Source: CAZHFW01 sp964531675 (GTDB lineage: Bacteria > Planctomycetota > Phycisphaerae > Phycisphaerales > UBA1924). From it: a stretch of 43,928 nt of DNA. The stretch's first letter is position 1. Every line of letters starts with the position of its first letter. The stretch lies in NCBI GenBank assembly GCA_964531675.1, contig CAZHFW010000027.1, positions 1 through 43,928 on the forward strand. The letters are read 5' to 3'. The translations under genes and the position numbers were made by a program. Positions 25,338 to 32,551 of this stretch are shown here, in pieces. The notes under the pieces are model-generated. The model saw nothing but the letters and a program-made list of their open reading frames with translations. It had not been told where the DNA came from and searched no databases.

Positions 25338-26921
25338 CTACCGGACGATCCGGTCGAACGCCCCAGCCGCGATCAGCGACTCGATGGCGCCGATGTCCTC
25401 GGTCGGCGATCGGTCCTCGGTCAGTCGAGCGACGCGCTCGCGGATGATCACGTGGGCCTGCTCGACCGCGCGCCCCGACTTGAGAGGCCGGTGACACTCG
25501 AGCCCCTCGGCCGCGCACAGCATCTCGATCGCGACGACCTTGCGGGCCAGGTCCAGCGCCCGCCTGGCCTTGGCCGCCGAGCGCGGCCCGAAGGAGTTGT
25601 AATCCTCCATCCCCGCGCACGTCGGCACGTTGGCGACCGACGCGGGATTGGCCAGACCCACCATCTCGTTCACGCACGCCGCCGCGGTGTACTGCGCGAT
25701 CATGAACCCGCTCTGCAACCCGGGCTGCGGCGCCAGGAAAGGCTTGAGCCTGCTCTCAGGCTCGAACGCGCCCGTGATCAGATACGTCCGCCGCTCCGAG
25801 ATCCCCGCGATATGGCACAGCGCGATCGCCAGCACGTCCAGCGGGATCGCCAAGGGCATCCCGTGGAAGTTCGCGCCCGAGATGATCGCGTCCGACCTGG
25901 ACACGATGCGATCACCCATGTACTCCACCGAGCCCTTGGGGAACACCAGCGGATTGTCCGTCACCGCGCCAAGCTCGTGCGTCACGCACTGATGCACATG
26001 CGTAATCGCAAAGTCCGCTGCGCCGAGCACCGTCGGCGCCGCGCGCAGCGAGTAGGGGTCCTGAACCCGCGGATCGTTCTCCAGGTGGCTCTTGACGATC
26101 TGGCTCCCCGCCAGAAGCGAGCGGAGCACCTCCGCCGAAAACGCCGGCCCGATCTGATTCCGCGCCTGATAAAGCCTCGCGTCCAGATACCCGTGCGACG
26201 CCCGGCAGGCATCGATGCTCATCGCCAGCGCCACGTGCGCCGCCCGCGCCAGCGCGCTGGCGTCATGCACCAGAAGCGCTCCCTCCGCCGCCATCAGGTG
26301 GGTGCCGTTGATCAGCGCCAGACCCTCCTTGGCCCCCAGGGCCAAAGGCCTGATCTTCGCCGCCGCCATCGCACGGGCGCCCGACATCTCGCGCCCCGCA
26401 TAAACCGCACGCCCCTCTCCGATCAGCACGTTGGCGATCGCCGAGAGGGGGGCCAGATCGCCCGAAGCGCCCACCGAGCCGAGCTCGGGAACCACCGGCG
26501 TCACCCCCCTATTGAGCATCTCCAAAAGCGTCGCCGCCACCTGGGGGCGAACCCCCGAAAGTCCACGCCCGAGCGACGACGCCAACAGCAGCATCATCCC
26601 GCGAACGATCTCCGCCGGCAGGGGGGTTCCGACGCCCGCCGCATGCGACCGCACCAGGTTCCGCTGGAGCGTCGCCAGATCCCCCTGGCTGATCCGCTTC
26701 TGGCTCAGGGACCCAAACCCCGTGTTGATGCCGTAGTGGGCCTCCCCGTCCTCCAGGCAGGCTTCCACGATCGCTCGCCCACGCTTCATCGCCTGCATGG
26801 ACTTGCCCGAGAGCTTCACCGGCCGGCCGAGCCGCGCCACCGCGACCACATCCTCGAGCAGCAGGGGTGACTCAGGCGAAAGGGTGAGGGACGCGCGACG
26901 TCGTGGGGCAGCGTTGGGCAT
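25338..26921 (-). CDS. hutH: Histidine ammonia-lyase
   Basis: The product (527 aa from the ATG at 26921) deaminates histidine to urocanate, the first step of the pathway. The Ala-Ser-Gly triad that forms the MIO electrophile is at 152-154 (GSVGASGDLAPLS), and the catalytic Tyr63 lies in HYGINTGFG. The frame stays open to 27041 but the residues upstream of 26921 are Gly/Arg-rich and lie in a likely control region. There is no strong ribosome site. It is the promoter-proximal gene of the hut series (hutH, hutU, then hutG-hutI beyond the convergent DUF2071 gene). Confidence 0.95.
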   Translation of the reverse strand: MPNAAPRRRASLTLSPESPLLLEDVVAVARLGRPVKLSGKSMQAMKRGRAIVEACLEDGEAHYGINTGFGSLSQKRISQGDLATLQRNLVRSHAAGVGTPLPAEIVRGMMLLLASSLGRGLSGVRPQVAATLLEMLNRGVTPVVPELGSVGASGDLAPLSAIANVLIGEGRAVYAGREMSGARAMAAAKIRPLALGAKEGLALINGTHLMAAEGALLVHDASALARAAHVALAMSIDACRASHGYLDARLYQARNQIGPAFSAEVLRSLLAGSQIVKSHLENDPRVQDPYSLRAAPTVLGAADFAITHVHQCVTHELGAVTDNPLVFPKGSVEYMGDRIVSRSDAIISGANFHGMPLAIPLDVLAIALCHIAGISERRTYLITGAFEPESRLKPFLAPQPGLQSGFMIAQYTAAACVNEMVGLANPASVANVPTCAGMEDYNSFGPRSAAKARRALDLARKVVAIEMLCAAEGLECHRPLKSGRAVEQAHVIIRERVARLTEDRSPTEDIGAIESLIAAGAFDRIVR

Positions 26922-27100
26922 GGGAGGGCAAGTGTCGCCGAACAACCGCTGCAGGTCCAACCCGCACGCACCTGAAGCCCTCAAGAACCCGCCACGGAAT
27001 CCCGCCGGGCCTCGACCACCCCCCCGACCCAAGCCCCTCACCAGACGGCCGCAAACCCAGCCCGAGCCACGAATCCCGCGCCACTTCGAACGTCCGATAA

Positions 27101-27113
27101 TACATGTTATGTA
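27101..27113. promoter_or_regulatory. AT-rich palindrome TACAT-GTT-ATGTA upstream of hutH
   Basis: Five-base perfect arms around GTT lie about 180 bases before hutH in an AT-rich island, with TATTAT adjacent on the minus strand (a possible -10 element). It is a candidate operator or promoter element for the hut genes; no HutC-type gene is nearby. Confidence 0.35.
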
Positions 27114-27189
27114 AAACAGGATGGGTCAGAATCGTTCTCAGGAGCCTCCCAGGGCCATTCCCTGCCTTCCCTCGGTTCCGGAGCGCTCT

Positions 27190-27204
27190 GACCTTGAAAA
27201 GGTC
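27190..27204. promoter_or_regulatory. Inverted repeat GACCTT-GAA-AAGGTC
   Basis: Six-base perfect arms lie between the VWA gene and hutH. No T-run follows on either strand, so a terminator is unlikely. It may be a protein-binding site. Confidence 0.25.
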
Positions 27205-27234
27205 CACGCACGCCCCGGGCCCCACCCATCAACC

Positions 27235-29022
27235 TCACGCGATGATCGAGCGCCGCATCTTCACGTAGTCCCACAGCACGAACCGGTCCAGGTCTCGCCC
27301 GCCCGTGAAGAACACCCTCCCCCGCGTCTGCTCTGCGAGCCGGTGGGCGAACTGCACATCCTCGCTGGTCTGCCACCAGTTGGGCAACAGGAACACGTTG
27401 ATCGTGATCCCTTCGCGCACACAGGCCCTGGCCTCGCGCATCGTCGCTTCCTCCGTCAGCGGGTCGGGGGGGTACAGCAGGTAGAGATGCTCCCCGTCCA
27501 GATGCGCCGTCGGAAGACCATCGGTGATGAGCATCACCTGCCGGTTGGGCGTGTCCTGCACCGCCAGCATCTGCCGAGCGAGCCTCAGGCCATGCTGGAG
27601 GTTCGTGAAGTGAGGCGGGATCATCGACTCGCTCACGTTGGGATCCGAGAGATCCGCCCGGAGCCTCACCTTGGGGTTGCGGATCGTGACAGGCTTGGGC
27701 ATCAACGCCGGAATTTCCGACACGTGCCTGACCTTGGCCAGCGAGTACACCTCCACGAACGACAGGAAGTCGCCCGGATACTCCGTACGGATCAGGCCAT
27801 CGAGCGCCAGCGCCATCCGCTTGGCGTTGATGTACTGCCCGTCGTTGCGCATCGAGCCCGACATGTCGATCACGACCGACGTCGCGCACTTGGGCGTCTT
27901 GCGCGTCCGATGCACCTCGATGTCCTCGGGCCTCAGCCTGAAGCCTCTCCCGGCAGGGGGGTTCACCCCCCCGCTCTCGGATGCTTCGCCGAGACGCTCC
28001 TTGGCCGAACGCAACGCCGCGTTCACGTACGACTGAGGCACATCCATGCTCGCGACCGAATCGCCGAACTCGTAGGGCTTGGTCGCGGCCAGCTCCACCG
28101 AGCCATCGTCGCACTCCACCGCGTCGTGCCGCCCCGACCGCGCCGCCTGGAGCGACGAGAAGATCTCCACCAGCAGCCTTCCCTGGAACATTCTTAGCGC
28201 CTTGGGCGAGAGCGTGTACCCCTGCCTGCCTTGCTCCAGACCCTGCGCTTCGGCCTCCGCCCGCAGATAGTCCTCGATCTGCTGCTGGAGCGCCCGCAAT
28301 CCCTCCATATCCGACTGCGAGACGAACTCGCTTAGCTCCTGCATGTCAACAATCGCAAGCTGCGCGTTGCGTGCCGCCTCCTCGAGCTGCTTGAGAAGCT
28401 CGTCGATCGTCTCGAGCTCCTCCTTGATCGCCAGCCCCTCCGGCACGCTCATCCCTCGCTTCCCCGTAAACGCGTACTTGGAGGCAAGCTCCTCGATCAG
28501 GTACTTCTCCCCCATCGCCACCAGCGTCCGCATCAGCTCGTCGGCGAACTCCGAATGCTCCGGCACACGGTGGTAGAGCTGCTCCAGATCGTGGTATTGC
28601 TCGTCCCGCACCGCCTGCGTGAACTTCCCGCGCAGATCCTTCGGAGGCTTGGCCTCCCCCGCCGCCTGACGCAGCGCCTCCGACGCCAGCTTGCGCACCG
28701 CATCCGTCTCGTAGGTCTCCAGGATCTTGCGCTTCCGCTCGCGCAAGCTCTCCGCGATCGCGTCCAGACTCGGGCCCAGCATCGGGAACATCGAGGGATC
28801 AAGCCGCACCGCCCGCGCCAGTTCCTCAGGCGTCAGTTGCCGCGTGGACCCGTAGCGCAGCATGTGCTCCATGGCCGCCCCCGAAAGATCGGGAGGCGGG
28901 CTCGTGGGCGATGGGAACTCCTTGGGGTCGAACTTCTGATACGCGTGCACGATGCCGCCCAGGGGCTTGGCCCCCCCTGCCGCACCGCGACGTTCACCGG
29001 GATCTCCGCTCGCCTGATCCAT
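27235..29022 (-). CDS. VWA-domain protein paired with a MoxR-like ATPase
   Basis: The product is 595 aa from the ATG at 29022 (GGGAGG a few bases upstream; the in-frame TTG at 29025 is an alternative). Residues about 50-270 are helical and charged with likely coiled coil (ETIDELLKQLEEAARNAQL, DMEGLRALQQQIEDYLRAE). A von Willebrand A domain follows (about 380-560) with an intact MIDAS, DMSGSM (Asp386), and a later ITDGLP. Such proteins act with AAA+ ATPases in metal insertion or complex remodelling, as in magnesium or cobalt chelatases and MoxR-VWA pairs. The ATPase gene lies 49 bases upstream on the same strand. The cofactor or target is unknown; no chelatase H subunit is near. Confidence 0.85.
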   Translation of the reverse strand: MDQASGDPGERRGAAGGAKPLGGIVHAYQKFDPKEFPSPTSPPPDLSGAAMEHMLRYGSTRQLTPEELARAVRLDPSMFPMLGPSLDAIAESLRERKRKILETYETDAVRKLASEALRQAAGEAKPPKDLRGKFTQAVRDEQYHDLEQLYHRVPEHSEFADELMRTLVAMGEKYLIEELASKYAFTGKRGMSVPEGLAIKEELETIDELLKQLEEAARNAQLAIVDMQELSEFVSQSDMEGLRALQQQIEDYLRAEAEAQGLEQGRQGYTLSPKALRMFQGRLLVEIFSSLQAARSGRHDAVECDDGSVELAATKPYEFGDSVASMDVPQSYVNAALRSAKERLGEASESGGVNPPAGRGFRLRPEDIEVHRTRKTPKCATSVVIDMSGSMRNDGQYINAKRMALALDGLIRTEYPGDFLSFVEVYSLAKVRHVSEIPALMPKPVTIRNPKVRLRADLSDPNVSESMIPPHFTNLQHGLRLARQMLAVQDTPNRQVMLITDGLPTAHLDGEHLYLLYPPDPLTEEATMREARACVREGITINVFLLPNWWQTSEDVQFAHRLAEQTRGRVFFTGGRDLDRFVLWDYVKMRRSIIA

Positions 29023-29071
29023 CAAGCCCTCCCGGCCCCCACTCTCGAACCAGACGCACCCGCCGGCGCAC

Positions 29072-30487
29072 TCAGGTCTCGTAGCTCACGCGCCCGTGCT
29101 TGCTCGCACGGCTGATCTTGTCCATCGCGTACAACCCCGCCAGCACGAACTCCACGCACGACGCCCGCACCGCCGGATCACTCGCCGGGTTGAGCTCAAA
29201 CGCCTTCTCCCACACCGCTGGCACCCGCTTCACGATCTCCGCATACCGCCCGCTGGGAAGCAGGTCCCCCACTTCGATCTTCACGCCCTTGGCAAAGACA
29301 TCCCCGATCGCGTCGAGCCCATGCTCGGTGACGTACTCCTGGAACACATCCTTGATCGCCTGAGCCGCGATCGCATCCAGCGCCTGCTTCTCGGAGAGCT
29401 GGTGCGAGCCCATCATGTCGAGCTCGAGCTTGCCCAGGCTCGACGCGGTGAAGTGCGCCAGATCGCTGATGCGCGGGGCCGCGGGCTTCTCGTTGAGCAG
29501 GATCCCGCGCCGCCTGGCGCTGGCGATCATCGTGCGGTAGTTGGCGATCGAGAGCCTGGCGCTCACGCCCGACTGCTGATCGATGTACTTGCTCTTGCGG
29601 GCCACGATCGAGAGCTGCTCGACGACCTCCTTCATGAAACGGGGCACCACCACCGGATACTCGCCCCCGAGATCCAGCCCGCCTTCCTCGATCGCTTCCT
29701 GCTCCATGATCCGGATGCCCGCGTCGCGCTCGCGCGGATAGTGCGTCTGGATCGTCGTGCCGATGCGGTCCTTGAGCTGCGGAATGACCTTCCCTGAGCG
29801 GTTGTACGTGCTCGGATTGGCCGAGAAGAGCACCAGAATGTCCAGGTCAAACCGCACCGGGAAGCCTCGGATCTGAACGTCGCGCTCCTCCAGAATGTTG
29901 AACAGACCGACCTGCACCGAGTCGTCCAGATCGGGAAGCTCGTTCATCGCGAAGATCCCGCGGTGCATCCTTGGGATCAGGCCGAAGTGGAGCGACTCTT
30001 CCGCGCCCATGCTCAGGCCCGCTGCGAGCTTGGCGGGATCGATCTCGCCGATCACGTCGGCGAACTTGGTCCCGGGCGCCAGCCGCTCGGCGTACCGGTC
30101 GTCCCTCCCCCACCACGCGATCGGAGCAGCATCGCCGTGCTTGGCGACAAACGCCTTCCCGGCCGCCGTGATGGGCCGGAACGGGTCCTCATGCACCGGC
30201 GCGCCCGGAATGTCCAGATAGGGCGTGAACTCGTCCAGGAATCGCCCCAGCGTCCGCATCAGGCGGCTCTTGCCTTGCCCCTTCTCGCCAAGGAAGAGCA
30301 TGTCGTGCCCCGCGAGCACCGCGTTGACGATCTCGGGGATGACCGTGTCCTCATACCCCACGATCCCCGGGAACAGGTCTTCCCGTCCCGCCAAGGCTTT
30401 GGTGAGATTCTCCCGAAGCTCGGCCTTCACCGAACGCGAACGCCAGCCCGAGGCCCGAAGATCGCCAAGTGTCGATGGATGCCGCAA
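29072..30487 (-). CDS. MoxR/ChlI-like AAA+ ATPase
   Basis: The product (about 471 aa) has Walker A GEKGQGKS (residues about 68-74), Walker B as GIFAMNE (about 177-183) and a sensor segment LVLFSANPSTY. These are signatures of the magnesium-chelatase I/MoxR clade. The start is uncertain: relatives begin near TLGDLRASGWRSRSVK, so I favour the TTG at 30487, which has GGAG upstream; a GTG at 30430 is possible and the frame runs to 30595. It likely remodels a partner with the VWA protein downstream. The substrate is unknown. Confidence 0.85.
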   Translation of the reverse strand: MRHPSTLGDLRASGWRSRSVKAELRENLTKALAGREDLFPGIVGYEDTVIPEIVNAVLAGHDMLFLGEKGQGKSRLMRTLGRFLDEFTPYLDIPGAPVHEDPFRPITAAGKAFVAKHGDAAPIAWWGRDDRYAERLAPGTKFADVIGEIDPAKLAAGLSMGAEESLHFGLIPRMHRGIFAMNELPDLDDSVQVGLFNILEERDVQIRGFPVRFDLDILVLFSANPSTYNRSGKVIPQLKDRIGTTIQTHYPRERDAGIRIMEQEAIEEGGLDLGGEYPVVVPRFMKEVVEQLSIVARKSKYIDQQSGVSARLSIANYRTMIASARRRGILLNEKPAAPRISDLAHFTASSLGKLELDMMGSHQLSEKQALDAIAAQAIKDVFQEYVTEHGLDAIGDVFAKGVKIEVGDLLPSGRYAEIVKRVPAVWEKAFELNPASDPAVRASCVEFVLAGLYAMDKISRASKHGRVSYET

Positions 30488-30702
30488 GGGTTGTCTCCGC
30501 TTTTCCGGTCCGTGAACAGCGTATCTTCGCTCCCGCGCCGAGAGCGGATGCGACGTCTCCAAAGCCCCGCCACCTCCGGCCGAGCTCAGGTACACCGCGT
30601 CCGACTCCCCGCTCCGGGCCTCCCGCGCGTCGTTTGCGCCTAGCTCACACCAAGCTCCGGCTCACACCAATCTGTGGTTTGTCCCGAAATCACCCGGTCG
30701 GC

Positions 30703-30731
30703 TTGACTCCCGCACGTTCCCGGCCGATAAC
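30703..30731 (+). promoter_or_regulatory. Promoter of glgP giving an almost leaderless mRNA
   Basis: TTGACT (30703-30708) and GATAAC (30726-30731) are spaced by 17 bases. Transcription should start near 30738, only a base or two before the ATG at 30740, and no ribosome site precedes it. Confidence 0.6.
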
Positions 30732-30739
30732 ACCCCGTC

Positions 30740-32452
30740 ATGCGCGATCAGAACAAAGTTGTCGCCTACTTCTCCCTGGAAATCGGCCTCGAGGCCCACA
30801 TCCCCACGTACTCAGGGGGCCTGGGGGTCCTGGCCGGCGACACCCTCCGCGCCGCCGCCGACCTGGGCATGCCCCACGTCGGTGTCACCCTGCTCTACCG
30901 CGATGGCTACTTCAAGCAGCGTCTGGGCCCGGGCGGCATGCAGATCGAAGAGCCCGTCCGCTGGAACCCCGAAAAGATCCTCGAGGAAATGCCCCAGCGC
31001 GTGCATGTTCCCATCGAGGGACGCACCGTCGTCCTCCGCTGCTTCCGCCTCATCCTGACCGGCGCCACGGGCCGCCATGTCCCCATCTACTACCTCGACA
31101 CCGACCTTCCCGAGAACGCGCCCCAGGACCGCAACATCACCCGCGCCCTTTACGCGGGCGACTCCGACCACCGCATCAAGCAGGAGGCGATCCTGGGCAT
31201 CGGCGGCCGCCGCATGCTCCGCGCCCTCACCCACGACGTGGCCACCTTCCACATGAACGAAGGCCACGCCTGCTTCCTGATCATCGAACTCGTCTCTGAG
31301 CACCTCGCCCGCTTCGACAAGCACGACGTCGACTTCGAGGCCATCCGCCACGCCAAGGCCCACTGCGTCTTCACGACCCACACGCCCGTCGAAGCCGGAC
31401 ACGACCGCTTCTCCATCGATCGGGTCAAGGCCATCATCGGCGACCACCCTGTCTTCAACCGCCCCGATCTCTACGGCAAGCCTGGCGAGCTCAACACCAC
31501 CGTCCTGGCCCTCAACTTCACCCGCTTCGCCAACGGCGTCGCCCGCAAGCACGGCGAGGTCTCCCGCGCCATGTTCCCCGGCCGCGACATCGACTCCGTG
31601 ACCAACGGCATCCACGCCGCCTCTTGGACCGGACAGCCCCTCCGCGAACTCTTCGACAAGTACCTCCCGGGCTGGCGTGCGGAAAACTCCGAGCTCCGCC
31701 TCGCCAAGACCATCCCCGCCGACGAGCTCTGGGCCGCCCACCAGACCAGCAAGAAGCAGATGATCGACGAGGTCCGCGAGAAGACCGGCGTCGGCCTCGA
31801 GCCCGACGTCTTCACCATCGGCTTCGCACGCCGCTCCACCGCCTACAAGCGCCCCGCCATGCTCGTCTCCGACCTGGAACGCCTCCGGGCCATGTCCAAG
31901 AACGTCGGCAAGATCCAGGTCCTCTACGCCGGCAAGGCCCACCCCCACGACGGCCGCGGCAAGGAGATCATCAAGCAGATCCACGGCGCCATCGCCGAGC
32001 TCAAGGGCTGGCTCAACGTCGTCTTCGTCCCCGATTACGACATCGAACTGGCCCGCAAGTACGTTGCGGGCGTTGACCTCTGGCTCAACACCCCCGAGCC
32101 CCCCCTCGAAGCCTCAGGCACCAGCGGCATGAAGGCCGCGGTCAACGGCGTCCCCTCCCTCTCCACCATGGACGGCTGGTGGCTCGAAGGCTGCATCGAA
32201 GGCGTCACAGGCTGGGGCATCGGCAAGGCGGGCGACCTGATCTCCACCTCCGGAGGCGACAACCACGCCGCCCTCTTCGCGAGCCACGCCGCCGAGCTCT
32301 ACGAAAAGCTCGAACACGCCATCGTCCCGATGTACTACAAGGACCGCGCCCGCTGGCTCGAGGTCATGCGCAACTCCATCGGCATCAACGGCGCCTACTT
32401 CACGACCGAACGCATGCTCCGCGACTACATCGTCAAGGCGTACTACGAGTAG
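30740..32452 (+). CDS. glgP: Alpha-glucan (glycogen/maltodextrin) phosphorylase, short GT35 type
   Basis: The 570-aa enzyme releases glucose-1-phosphate from alpha-1,4-glucans. It is the short form, starting VAYFSLEIGLEAHIPTYSGG and lacking the long regulatory N-terminus of E. coli or muscle phosphorylase. The PLP-lysine region reads LEASGTSGMKAAVNG and the phosphate-site blocks FARRSTAYKRP and TNGIHAASWTG are intact. It is monocistronic, with its own promoter and a terminator after the stop. Together with a GH1 enzyme elsewhere in the window it shows handling of both beta- and alpha-glucans. Confidence 0.94.
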   Translation: MRDQNKVVAYFSLEIGLEAHIPTYSGGLGVLAGDTLRAAADLGMPHVGVTLLYRDGYFKQRLGPGGMQIEEPVRWNPEKILEEMPQRVHVPIEGRTVVLRCFRLILTGATGRHVPIYYLDTDLPENAPQDRNITRALYAGDSDHRIKQEAILGIGGRRMLRALTHDVATFHMNEGHACFLIIELVSEHLARFDKHDVDFEAIRHAKAHCVFTTHTPVEAGHDRFSIDRVKAIIGDHPVFNRPDLYGKPGELNTTVLALNFTRFANGVARKHGEVSRAMFPGRDIDSVTNGIHAASWTGQPLRELFDKYLPGWRAENSELRLAKTIPADELWAAHQTSKKQMIDEVREKTGVGLEPDVFTIGFARRSTAYKRPAMLVSDLERLRAMSKNVGKIQVLYAGKAHPHDGRGKEIIKQIHGAIAELKGWLNVVFVPDYDIELARKYVAGVDLWLNTPEPPLEASGTSGMKAAVNGVPSLSTMDGWWLEGCIEGVTGWGIGKAGDLISTSGGDNHAALFASHAAELYEKLEHAIVPMYYKDRARWLEVMRNSIGINGAYFTTERMLRDYIVKAYYE

Positions 32453-32518
32453 TCGTCCACCACGAGCGCCGCGCGGAAATGCCCGCACGCGATCGCCGCT
32501 CACCCAGGCAACCCCCGC

Positions 32519-32550
32519 AAGCCCCGGACGATTCCGGGGCTTGTTTCTCC
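32519..32550 (+). terminator. Intrinsic terminator after glgP
   Basis: Ten-base perfect arms aagccccgga (32519-32528) and tccggggctt (32533-32542) with loop CGAT, followed by GTTTCTCCTT. It reads for glgP; the convergent phosphoesterase gene ends at 32552. Confidence 0.75.
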
Positions 32551-32551
32551 T

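Larger units (their letters stand above)
26922..27234. other. Upstream region of hutH
   Basis: No gene is visible. It holds an unusually AT-rich island around 27095-27116 with a palindrome (27101-27113) and a second stem at 27190-27204. It should include the hutH promoter, reading minus, but no convincing -35/-10 pair is seen. Confidence 0.45.

Noticed and set aside
25317..26870. 517-codon open frame on the plus strand opposite hutH
   Set aside because: His/Arg-rich shadow with no motif; hutH has the MIO triad and full length.
27235..30487. MoxR-VWA pair as an anti-phage defence system
   Set aside because: Ternary defence systems need a third effector component; none is next to the pair and both neighbours are metabolic genes.
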